Position numbers and translations under genes: made by a program
Shown here: in pieces, positions 32,482-39,521 of the stretch
Layout: every line of letters starts with the position of its first letter
How positions within the stretch are numbered: the stretch's first letter is position 1
Notes under the pieces: model-generated
Seen by the model: only the letters and a program-made list of their open reading frames with translations
What the model was told of the DNA's origin: nothing
The model's database searches: none
Source of the DNA: Bacteroidota bacterium
Lineage (GTDB): Bacteria > Bacteroidota > Bacteroidia > Flavobacteriales_C > GCA-002722245
DNA: 44,166 nt
Direction of reading: 5' to 3'
Assembly: GCA_026390935.1 (NCBI GenBank)
Contig: JAPLEZ010000116.1
Coordinates: 1 to 44,166 of the forward strand

Positions 32482-34914
32482 ATGAAAAACGACGATAAAT
32501 TCGAAATAAATCCAATGATAGTGACCAATGTTTTAGATGATGAAACAGAGTTCATTCCATTGATGACAACAGATGAGGACGATAATTCCAATACTTTTCA
32601 GGTTCCGGCCGAATTGCCAATTTTGCCTTTGCGCAACACGGTTTTATTTCCGGGAGTGGTGATTCCAATTACAGTGAGCAGAGATAAATCCATCAAACTC
32701 ATTCAGGAATCATACAGAAAAGACAAGATCATTGGCGTTATTTCTCAAAAAGATACCGAGATTGAAGAGCCTGGTTTTAACGATTTAAATAAAATTGGAT
32801 CGGTGGCGCTCATTATGAAAGTGTTGAGAATGCCCGATGGAAATACAACTGTGATCATTCAGGGAAAACGCCGATTTGAAATTACTGGCGTTGCGAAAGA
32901 GGATCCATATATTATTGGAGAGATCAAACAGCTCACCGAAACTCGTCCGAAAGCCAACGACAAAAATTTTTCGGCCACAGTTTCTTCACTGAAAGATTTG
33001 GCTTTGCAAATTATTAAGCAGTCACCTAACATACCTTCTGATGCGGCCTTTGCGATTAAGAACATTGAGAGTCCGTCATTCCTCGTGAATTTCATTGCGT
33101 CCAACATGAATTTGCCTGTTCAGGAAAAACAAAAAATGTTGGAGATTGGTGATCTTTCTGCAAGAGCAACTGCGGCATTGGGCCATTTGACTAAGGAGTT
33201 GCAGATGCTGGAATTGAAAAATCAAATCCAATCGAAAGTAAAAGTGGGCATTGATGAGCAACAACGAGAGTACTTTTTAAATCAGCAATTAAAAACCATT
33301 CAAGAGGAATTGGGCGTTAATTCAAACGATCGTGAAGTTGAAACAATAAAAGAAAAAGCGAAAGCAAAAAAATGGGGCAAAGAAGTTCAGGCTCATTTTG
33401 ATAAAGAGATTCAGAAATTACAAAGAATGAATCCGCAGGCTTCCGAATATTCGGTGAGTTTGAATTACTTGGAAGTGCTGACAGATTTGCCTTGGAACGA
33501 ATACACTGAGGATGATTTCGATTTAAAGAAAGCTAAAAAGATTTTGAACCGTGATCATTACGGCTTGGATGAAGTGAAAGAGAGAATCCTGGAACATTTA
33601 GCTGTTTTGTCTTTGAAAAAAGACATGAAGGCGCCTATCCTTTGTTTGTACGGACCTCCGGGAGTTGGTAAAACTTCTTTAGGAAAATCTATTGCAGAGG
33701 CGTTGGGCAGAAAATATGTGCGCATGAGTTTGGGCGGTATTCGTGATGAAGCAGAAATTCGTGGTCATCGCAAAACATACATTGGTGCGATGCCGGGAAG
33801 AATTATTCAGAATTTAAAAAAATCGAAATCTTCCAATCCTGTTTTTGTGTTGGATGAAATTGATAAGGTAACACGTGATAATCATGGTGATCCTTCCTCT
33901 GCATTGTTGGAGGTATTAGACCCTGAGCAAAACGATAAATTTTACGACAACTACGTGGAGATGGATTACGATTTATCGAAAATCCTGTTTATCGCTACTG
34001 CAAATTCATTGAGCAGTATTCAGCCTGCGTTGCGCGACCGATTGGAAATCATTGATGTTACTGGCTATACAGAAGAAGAGAAAATTGAAATTTCTAAAAA
34101 GCATTTGATTCCTAAACAAATCAGAGAACACGGCTTGAAAGAAACCGAAATCACTTTTGATAAGGAAGTAATTGAAGCTATCATTGAAGGCTACACGCGT
34201 GAATCAGGCGTTCGTTCATTGGAGAAAAAAATTGCTAAGGTTGTTCGAAATCAGGCAAAAAATATTGTGATAGGAGAGAAGGTGGAGAAAAAAGTTTCTT
34301 TGGGAAGTTTGCAGAAAATACTCGGACCGGCGCGTATGAAAGATAAATACGAAGGCAATGATCACATTGGTGTGGTTACTGGTTTAGCGTGGACTTCCGT
34401 AGGTGGAGATATTCTTTTTATTGAGGTTAGTTTAAGCAAAGGAAAAGGGAAATTAACCCTTACCGGAAATTTGGGTGATGTAATGAAAGAGTCGGCAATG
34501 CTGGCTTTGGAATATTTGAAATCACATTCAGTTGCTTTAGGCATCGATCCTGAAATGTTTGAAAATAATAACGTTCATGTTCACGTTCCTGAAGGCGCAA
34601 CGCCTAAAGATGGACCATCAGCTGGTATCACAATGCTTACAGCTTTGGCTTCTGTTTTTAGCGGAAGAAAGGTGAAAGCTAAATTGGCGATGACGGGAGA
34701 AATTACGCTCCGTGGAAGAGTGTTGCCAGTAGGGGGAATTAAAGAAAAAATTCTTGCGGCTAAGCGCGCTAATATAAAAGAGATCATCTTATCCGATGAA
34801 AACAAAAAAGACATTGAAGAAATCAATGCTAAATATGTGAAGGATTTGAAATTTCATTATGTGAAAAATGCAAGTGAAGTATTGGCCATCTCTTTATTGA
34901 AAAAAGGAAAGTAA
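32482..34914 (+). CDS. lon: ATP-dependent Lon protease (LonA type)
   Basis: 810 aa. The N-terminal substrate-recognition domain begins about residue 44 ([22 protein letters not shown]) after a short acidic extension (DEDDNSN). A coiled-coil middle follows ([20 protein letters not shown]). The AAA+ module has Walker A GPPGVGKT at 391-398, Walker [10 protein letters not shown] and sensor FIATANS. The C-terminal Ser-Lys protease carries [11 protein letters not shown] (catalytic Ser713) and [13 protein letters not shown] (Lys756). All parts are intact and length is normal. Ends in a hairpin terminator. Confidence 0.98.
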   Translation: MKNDDKFEINPMIVTNVLDDETEFIPLMTTDEDDNSNTFQVPAELPILPLRNTVLFPGVVIPITVSRDKSIKLIQESYRKDKIIGVISQKDTEIEEPGFNDLNKIGSVALIMKVLRMPDGNTTVIIQGKRRFEITGVAKEDPYIIGEIKQLTETRPKANDKNFSATVSSLKDLALQIIKQSPNIPSDAAFAIKNIESPSFLVNFIASNMNLPVQEKQKMLEIGDLSARATAALGHLTKELQMLELKNQIQSKVKVGIDEQQREYFLNQQLKTIQEELGVNSNDREVETIKEKAKAKKWGKEVQAHFDKEIQKLQRMNPQASEYSVSLNYLEVLTDLPWNEYTEDDFDLKKAKKILNRDHYGLDEVKERILEHLAVLSLKKDMKAPILCLYGPPGVGKTSLGKSIAEALGRKYVRMSLGGIRDEAEIRGHRKTYIGAMPGRIIQNLKKSKSSNPVFVLDEIDKVTRDNHGDPSSALLEVLDPEQNDKFYDNYVEMDYDLSKILFIATANSLSSIQPALRDRLEIIDVTGYTEEEKIEISKKHLIPKQIREHGLKETEITFDKEVIEAIIEGYTRESGVRSLEKKIAKVVRNQAKNIVIGEKVEKKVSLGSLQKILGPARMKDKYEGNDHIGVVTGLAWTSVGGDILFIEVSLSKGKGKLTLTGNLGDVMKESAMLALEYLKSHSVALGIDPEMFENNNVHVHVPEGATPKDGPSAGITMLTALASVFSGRKVKAKLAMTGEITLRGRVLPVGGIKEKILAAKRANIKEIILSDENKKDIEEINAKYVKDLKFHYVKNASEVLAISLLKKGK

Positions 34915-34917
34915 AAA

Positions 34918-34987
34918 TTTCCCACAGATTTCACAGATCCCCACAGATTTTATTGCTTCTGTGTAAATCTGTGAAATCTGTGGGAAA
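34918..34987 (+). terminator. Long hairpin after lon built of CACAGAT repeats
   Basis: Perfect 21-bp arms (34918-34938 with 34967-34987). The unit CACAGAT occurs three times on the left and its complement ATCTGTG twice on the right. It starts four bases after the lon stop codon and is followed by a T-rich stretch (CTTTATTTT), so it fits a terminator, although the 28-nt loop is large. Confidence 0.7.
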
Positions 34988-34995
34988 CTTTATTT

Positions 34996-35003
34996 TATAT
35001 TTG
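34996..35003 (+). promoter_or_regulatory. -7 element (TATATTTG) of the Rrf2 operon
   Basis: Exact TAnnTTTG match that ends four bases before the regulator's ATG, right after the lon hairpin. It implies a leaderless or very short-leader transcript. No good -33 TTTG. Confidence 0.4.
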
Positions 35004-35007
35004 ATAC

Positions 35008-35457
35008 ATGCTAACCAAAAAATCCAAATACGCTATTAAAGCTTTAGTTGCTTTAGCTCGTCATTATGAAACGGAAGGGCCTTTGCGTATTGCGGAAATA
35101 GCAGAGTCGGAAAATATTCCTGCGAAATTTTTAGAAACAATCTTACTTGAGTTAAGAAAACACGGCATTTTAGGAAGTAAAAAGGGAGTGAATGGTGGTT
35201 ACTATTTAATTAAAGATCCTAATGAAGTGATGTTGAGTAACGTGATGCGTATTACCGATGGACCAATTGCGCTCATTCCTTGTGTGAGCTTAAATTTTTA
35301 CGAAAAATGCGAAGAATGTGCTGATGAAGTAACTTGCGGTTTGCGAGAAATTGCTTTAAAAGTTCGCGATGCAAGTTTGGAAATATTGGCCAATACAAGT
35401 ATTGGTGATATGGTGAAAAGAGAAAAACAATTGGCTGTAAAAGCAAAGAAAAAATAA
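35008..35457 (+). CDS. Rrf2-family transcriptional regulator with a four-Cys cluster
   Basis: A 149-aa winged-helix regulator. The helix-turn-helix region reads RIAEIAESENIPAKFLETILLELRKHGILGSKKGVNGGYYL (about 27-67), typical of Rrf2/IscR/CymR. The C-terminal part has Cys92, Cys101, Cys104 and Cys110 (PCVSLNFYEKCEECADEVTCGLRE), spaced C-x8-C-x2-C-x5-C, a possible Fe-S or redox site. Rrf2 regulators control Fe-S, nitric-oxide or cysteine/sulfur genes. Its cotranscribed partners (11 bp downstream) are YeeE/YedE transporter halves, which points to sulfur. It is the best local candidate to bind the palindrome upstream of the Cys-leader operon. Confidence 0.92.
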   Translation: MLTKKSKYAIKALVALARHYETEGPLRIAEIAESENIPAKFLETILLELRKHGILGSKKGVNGGYYLIKDPNEVMLSNVMRITDGPIALIPCVSLNFYEKCEECADEVTCGLREIALKVRDASLEILANTSIGDMVKREKQLAVKAKKK

Positions 35458-35468
35458 GCTGTAAAACT

Positions 35469-36026
35469 ATGATTGAATTCTTATCTCAGCCCTGGCCGTG
35501 GTATGTGGCCGGACCTTTAATTGGCTTATTAATACCATTGCTGTTAATTGTGGGCAACAATCCCTTTGGCGTTTCTTCAACCTTAAGAGATATTTGTGCA
35601 GCGACTTTGCCGAAAGTCAACGACTATTTTAAATACAACTGGAAAGAAAAAACATGGAATCTTTTGTTCGTTGCCGGAATTGCTTTGGGCGGACTGCTGG
35701 GAAGCACGGTTTTTAAAAATCCTGAACCAATAGCTATTTCCACTGAGACTAAATCAGATTTAAATCAACTAGGAATTCAAAATTTTGAAGGATATGTTCC
35801 TTCTGATTTGTTTGCCTGGGAGAATATTGGATTTTCGTCGCTGGTTTTACTCATCGGTGGCGGATTGCTCATTGGCTTTGGTACTCGTTATGCTGATGGC
35901 TGTACTTCGGGTCACAGTATTTTTGGTTTGTCGATACTGAATTGGGTTTCTCTCGTGGCAACCATTGGCTTTTTTATAGGAGGCTTGTTGGCCTCTTGGA
36001 TCATATTACCATTAATACTAGGATAA
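35469..36026 (+). CDS. YeeE/YedE-family sulfur-compound transporter, first half
   Basis: A 185-aa membrane protein with about four to five helices. The diagnostic segment is GGGLLIGFGTRYADGCTSGHSIFGLSILNW (about 134-163), with the conserved Cys in GCTSGHS. This family includes TsuA, which imports thiosulfate through a cysteine-lined path; here the protein is split into two short genes, as is common in Bacteroidota. It is the first transporter half; the second overlaps its stop codon (TAATG). Substrate (thiosulfate or another reduced sulfur species) is inferred from the family. Confidence 0.88.
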   Translation: MIEFLSQPWPWYVAGPLIGLLIPLLLIVGNNPFGVSSTLRDICAATLPKVNDYFKYNWKEKTWNLLFVAGIALGGLLGSTVFKNPEPIAISTETKSDLNQLGIQNFEGYVPSDLFAWENIGFSSLVLLIGGGLLIGFGTRYADGCTSGHSIFGLSILNWVSLVATIGFFIGGLLASWIILPLILG

Positions 36027-36436
36027 TGCAAAATTTAAAATACTTGCTTTTCGGGACGATTTTCGGACTCATACTTTATAAAGCCGAAGTGATCAGTTGG
36101 TTTCGCATTCAGGAAATGTTTCATTTCCAGAGTTTTCACATGTATGGCGTTATTGGCGGTGCAGTGGTGACCGGGATGATTTCTGTTGTGATCATAAAAA
36201 AGAAAAATATTAAAACCATTGATGGAGAAGAAATAAAGATAGAGCATAAAAAATACACCAAAGGAGTGCTGATTGGCGGCGTGATGTTTGGCATTGGTTG
36301 GGCATTTACCGGCGCTTGTCCGGGACCACTTTATGCCTTGGTTGGAGCTGGGTACTGGTCGATTGGTATTGCATTGTTAAGCGCCATTTTGGGCGTTTAC
36401 TTGTACGGAATCGTTAAAAACAAACTCCCGCATTAA
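36026..36436 (+). CDS. YeeE/YedE-family sulfur-compound transporter, second half
   Basis: 136 aa. The ATG at 36026 shares a base with the previous stop codon; a longer frame extends into the first half but is not needed. Hydrophobic segments are LKYLLFGTIFGLILYKA, the part with FHMYGVIGGAVVTGMISVVII, and the diagnostic GVLIGGVMFGIGWAFTGACPGPLYALVGAG (about 75-104) with the conserved Cys in TGACPGP. This is the partner half of the YeeE/YedE pair; together they supply the two Cys motifs found in one chain elsewhere. The unit ends about 110 bp before the Cys leader ORF. Confidence 0.88.
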   Translation: MQNLKYLLFGTIFGLILYKAEVISWFRIQEMFHFQSFHMYGVIGGAVVTGMISVVIIKKKNIKTIDGEEIKIEHKKYTKGVLIGGVMFGIGWAFTGACPGPLYALVGAGYWSIGIALLSAILGVYLYGIVKNKLPH

Positions 36437-36482
36437 AATTATATCATTGAAATTCAGTTGATTGCGTTTTAATTTTTAATAC

Positions 36483-36499
36483 CCTACTAACTTGATAGG
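36483..36499 (+). promoter_or_regulatory. 17-bp palindromic operator-like site
   Basis: CCTACTAACTTGATAGG is symmetrical in the pattern CCTAnnAAnTTnnTAGG. It overlaps the position expected for the -33 region of the following -7 box (10 bp downstream), so a bound protein could activate or block the promoter. The dyad size fits Rrf2-type dimers, but the binding protein is not proven. Confidence 0.6.
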
Positions 36500-36509
36500 A
36501 ATTGTTGTG

Positions 36510-36517
36510 TACATTTG
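36510..36517 (+). promoter_or_regulatory. -7 element (TACATTTG) of the Cys-leader / transporter operon
   Basis: Matches TAnnTTTG. The predicted transcript start is near 36521, giving a leader of about 25 bases before the leader ORF. A normal -33 box at 19 bp is missing, consistent with dependence on a regulator at the overlapping palindrome. Confidence 0.6.
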
Positions 36518-36545
36518 CCTTCCAATAAATTTAGATCATAAAAAA

Positions 36546-36632
36546 ATGAACACTTTAAATTTCAAACATTCTCGATTCGCCAAAGATTCAGGTTTGAGTT
36601 ATTGCTGTTGTTGTAGTTTACTTGCTCGCTAG
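36546..36632 (+). CDS. 28-aa cysteine-run leader peptide
   Basis: ATG at 36546 to TAG at 36630-36632 encodes MNTLNFKHSRFAKDSGLSYC and then CCCSLLAR: four consecutive Cys codons (TGC TGT TGT TGT) at residues 20-23, near the end. The ORF lies between a good -7 box and the porin gene (31 bp gap). Runs of one amino acid near the end of a short leader ORF are typical of ribosome-mediated attenuation, in which stalling reports shortage of that amino acid, here cysteine. Just after the Cys codons there is a weak stem (36615-36623 with 36639-36647, one mismatch), followed by a run of eight T directly before the porin ATG. This makes a cysteine-sensing switch likely, though it is inferred, not shown. 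Confidence 0.7.
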   Translation: MNTLNFKHSRFAKDSGLSYCCCCSLLAR

Positions 36633-36663
36633 TTTTTTAAGTAATCTATTTCATCTTTTTTTT

Positions 36664-37986
36664 ATGCACTTATTAAAATCAATTTCAATATTTTTTCTTC
36701 TTATTTCAACAGGATTTCAAATTCAGGCTCAAAGTGATTCTGCTAAAAAGGATTTGTTTACAGCTGATTTGGAGATTCGTCCAAGAACCGAATTCCGCAA
36801 CGGTTTCCGTCAGTTAAGAAGCGATACAGGTCAGGCTGCATTTTTTACTTCACAAAGAAGTCGACTCAATTTAAATTTCAAAAAAGAAAAATTCGCAGCC
36901 GTTTTGTCTTTGCAGGATGTACGCACTTGGGGAGCTGCCGATCCTAAATCAACAGCTGCAAGTGTGCAAATTTTTGAGGCTTATGTAGAACCCTATTTCA
37001 ATAGCAGATTATCATTACGAATTGGAAAGCAAAAAATCATGTACGACAATCAGCGATTTTTTGCGCAAAACGATTGGCGTCAAAATGGAGGTACACATGA
37101 TGCTGTGAATTTACGTTATTATGCTCCTCGTTTTGAAAATGAATTGGTTTTCGCTTTCAATCAATCGGCTGAAAGCAATTGGTTTACCAATTTTGCTCCT
37201 GCAGGATTTACTTCTTATAAAACACTTGGGATAAATTATTTCAAATGGACTTCGCTTTCTAAAAAGCTGGTCGTTACTTCCATTAATTACTTTGAAGGAT
37301 TTCAGCAAGGGACAAAAAATGTTGGCTCAGAAAAACAAGATTTCAGATATACCGATGGAGCAAAAGTGGAGTATGGAACTTCAAAATGGTGGTTGGCGTT
37401 GAGCGCCTACGTTCAGCATGGTCACAATGCTGCTGGCAAAACGGTTTCGGCTTTTTACTTTCAACCTGAGTTGCGCTACATAAATAAAGGAACTATATTA
37501 AAATTAGGCGCCGAAATTAAAAGTGGTAACAATACATCAAGCACTGATGCAAACTATAATGCAACAGATCATGCTTTTCAATTTCCATACGGATTGGCAC
37601 ATCGCTACAACGGAACAATGGAATATTTTGCCAATGGATTTCCTGGTTCTACAAGAGATGTAGGATTGGTTGATCCATATTTTTTCATTGAGCAAATGAT
37701 AAAACCAAAGCTTTCCATACTCATTCAAAATCATGTTTTCTTTTCGCAATGGCGACCAAGTGATGCAAATAAAGTCTTGCAGGCGAGTACTTATTTAGGA
37801 TTTGAAAATGATTTGTTGCTGGTGTACCGTCCGAATTCCTACACTAAAATTGATTTAGGTTTTTCATGGCTTTTAGCAACTAAATCGCTGCAAGCGATAT
37901 CGGGAGGAAATAGCGATTATATACCTCATTGGAGCTATTTACAAGCTACTTTTACACCAAAACTTTTTTCTATAAAAACTAATTGA
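36664..37986 (+). CDS. Outer-membrane porin-like beta-barrel protein (alginate-export-type)
   Basis: 440 aa. The ATG at 36664 gives a signal peptide (MHLLKSISIFFLLISTGFQIQAQ); the frame is open 14 codons upstream from a TTG but that is less likely. The mature part is all-beta: LEIRPRTEFRNGFRQL, SRLNLNFKKEKFAAVLSLQDVRTWG, LSLRIGKQKIMYDNQRFF and alternating aromatic strands up to the C-terminal YLQATFTPKLFSIKTN. LEIRPRTEF and the RIGKQ block are typical of alginate-export-type and phosphate-selective-like porins. First structural gene of the leader-controlled operon, so it probably gives the ABC transporter's substrate a way across the outer membrane. The substrate is not known. Confidence 0.85.
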   Translation: MHLLKSISIFFLLISTGFQIQAQSDSAKKDLFTADLEIRPRTEFRNGFRQLRSDTGQAAFFTSQRSRLNLNFKKEKFAAVLSLQDVRTWGAADPKSTAASVQIFEAYVEPYFNSRLSLRIGKQKIMYDNQRFFAQNDWRQNGGTHDAVNLRYYAPRFENELVFAFNQSAESNWFTNFAPAGFTSYKTLGINYFKWTSLSKKLVVTSINYFEGFQQGTKNVGSEKQDFRYTDGAKVEYGTSKWWLALSAYVQHGHNAAGKTVSAFYFQPELRYINKGTILKLGAEIKSGNNTSSTDANYNATDHAFQFPYGLAHRYNGTMEYFANGFPGSTRDVGLVDPYFFIEQMIKPKLSILIQNHVFFSQWRPSDANKVLQASTYLGFENDLLLVYRPNSYTKIDLGFSWLLATKSLQAISGGNSDYIPHWSYLQATFTPKLFSIKTN

Positions 37987-37988
37987 GC

Positions 37989-39041
37989 GTGATCACAAAA
38001 AATAAAATAGCGTTAATTGGACTGAGTTTTCTGCTTTCTTTTTCAGCATGTTCTTCACCTGAAGTAGTGCGAAATTCATCGGATCCTTTGTATGGAACCA
38101 TCAATGCATCAGGGGCTTTTGCCTTGTATCCGATAATGGTGAAGTGGAGTGAGGAATTTAAAAAGCTTCACCCAAATGTGAAATTCAATGTTTCTGCAGG
38201 AGGCGCGGGTAAAGGAATTTCAGATGCTGTGGGCGGATTGGTAGATATTGGAATGGTGTCGCGTGAATTGAATCCATCAGAAATGGAGAAGGGCGCTTTT
38301 ACCATCGCAGTAACTAAAGATGCTGTTGTTCCTGTAGTGTGTGTGTCCAATCCCAACCTAAAAGAAATTTTGCAGAAGGGAATCAGCGCAGCAACTTTTA
38401 AAAATATTTTTATTGGTCAGCAATACAATACTTGGAAAGAGTTAGGTTTTTCTACCGACTTACCTTTGCACGTTTACACGCGTTCAGATGCTGCTGGAGC
38501 TGCGGAATCATGGGCAAAGTACTTCGGTAAAAAGCAAGAAGATTTGCAGGGAATTGGAGTGTTTGGCGATCCGGGATTGCTGCAATCGGTGAAAAAAGAC
38601 ATTCGCAGTATTGGCTACAACAACATTGGTTTTGCTTACAACATCAAAACGCGTCAACCCAATAAAGGAATTGTTGTGGTGCCCATTGATTTGAACGGGA
38701 ATGGAAAAATTGATGGGGATGAAAATTTTTACAACAATTTAGATCAGATTTCTGCAGCTATAAAAAGCGGAAAATTCCCGTCGCCTCCTGCGCGCGATTT
38801 GTATTTTGTTACCAAAGGAAAACCGCAAGACAAAGCAGTTGTTGAATTTATTCAATGGGTATTAACAGAAGGTCAGCAGTTTGTTACATCCAGCGGCTAT
38901 GTTGCTTTTGACAAAGAAAAATTAGAAATGGAAATTCAAAAATTTAAGAATGGTTGGGTGACAAATGGGGGATCCTGTTTTCTCATCCAAAAGATTTCAC
39001 TCCGGTTTGTACCACTGAATTGGGTTCAGTTGCCCGATTGA
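37989..39041 (+). CDS. PstS-like substrate-binding lipoprotein, C-terminus fused out of frame to the peroxiredoxin gene
   Basis: Periplasmic binding protein. Start GTG at 37989, two bases after the porin stop (a TTG at 37983 is the alternative; there is no ATG). Signal with lipobox LSFSAC. The fold resembles PstS (INASGAFALYPIMVKWSEEF, VDIGMVSREL), but the phosphate-ligand loop S-G-T is A-G-A (TRSDAAGAAES, about 164-173; Arg kept), and neither the Ser38- nor the Asp56-type ligand is visible. A perfect EF-hand loop, DLNGNGKIDGDE, lies at about 234-245. The real protein probably ends near GYVAFDKEKLEMEIQKF. After position about 38948 the frame runs on for some 30 residues that are the peroxiredoxin gene read in another frame, so the C-terminus is not natural. 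Confidence 0.85.
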   Translation: MITKNKIALIGLSFLLSFSACSSPEVVRNSSDPLYGTINASGAFALYPIMVKWSEEFKKLHPNVKFNVSAGGAGKGISDAVGGLVDIGMVSRELNPSEMEKGAFTIAVTKDAVVPVVCVSNPNLKEILQKGISAATFKNIFIGQQYNTWKELGFSTDLPLHVYTRSDAAGAAESWAKYFGKKQEDLQGIGVFGDPGLLQSVKKDIRSIGYNNIGFAYNIKTRQPNKGIVVVPIDLNGNGKIDGDENFYNNLDQISAAIKSGKFPSPPARDLYFVTKGKPQDKAVVEFIQWVLTEGQQFVTSSGYVAFDKEKLEMEIQKFKNGWVTNGGSCFLIQKISLRFVPLNWVQLPD

Positions 39042-39508
39042 AAGGTGAGTTCGATAAAAGAAATGTAAAGCCAATCGCAATTAGCGTAGATAGTTTGGAA
39101 TCACACCAACAATGGGTGCCGGATATCAATGAAACTCAAAAAGTGACTTTGAATTATCCTATCATTGCCGATCCAGAAAGAAAGGTAGCTAACTTGTATG
39201 ACATGATTCATCCAAATGCTAACGACAATTTCACTGTTCGTTCGGTGTTTGTTATCGGGCCTGATAAAAAAGTAAAATTAACCATTACTTATCCTGCTTC
39301 TACCGGTAGAAATTTTGATGAAATTTTACGTGTGATTGATTCATTGCAATTGACCGCTCAGTATAGTGTTGCAACTCCTGCTAACTGGACTAACGGACAA
39401 GATGTGATCATCGCTCCGGCAATTAAAGACGAAGAAATTGCCGCTAAATTTCCAAAAGGATTTACCAAAGTAAAACCTTATTTGAGATATACACCACAAC
39501 CAAACTAG
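38954..39508 (+). CDS. 1-Cys peroxiredoxin (Prx6/LsfA-type), 5'-truncated and possibly a pseudogene
   Basis: The frame starts at a TTG (no ATG before YDMIHP). It reads GDKWGILFSHPKDFTPVCTTELGSVARLKGEF, the Prx6 active-site block with the peroxidatic Cys in PVCTTEL, then HQQWVPDI, YPIIADPERKVANLYDMIHPN, RSVFVIGPDKKVKLTITYPASTGRNFDEILRVIDSLQLT and the long C-terminal domain ending near FTKVKPYLRYTPQPN. About 30 N-terminal residues of a normal Prx6 (about 215 aa) are missing; in this frame only EW precedes the TTG before a TAA at 38945. LsfA, a Prx6 protein of Pseudomonas, is induced by sulfate starvation, which fits the operon context. If the sequence is right the gene is likely not translated properly. 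Confidence 0.8.
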   Translation: MGDKWGILFSHPKDFTPVCTTELGSVARLKGEFDKRNVKPIAISVDSLESHQQWVPDINETQKVTLNYPIIADPERKVANLYDMIHPNANDNFTVRSVFVIGPDKKVKLTITYPASTGRNFDEILRVIDSLQLTAQYSVATPANWTNGQDVIIAPAIKDEEIAAKFPKGFTKVKPYLRYTPQPN

Positions 39509-39521
39509 TAGTGCTTTTAAA

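Noticed and set aside
32859-33264. Minus-strand ORFs inside lon
   Set aside because: They lie in a highly conserved part of lon, carry no recognisable domain and lack start signals.
38930-38960. Programmed -1 frameshift joining the PstS-like protein to the peroxiredoxin
   Set aside because: The peroxiredoxin frame has a stop at 38945-38947, so slippage would have to occur after it. The codons there (AAG AAT GGT) are not a slippery heptamer. The missing peroxiredoxin N-terminus also needs a deletion, not just a shift.
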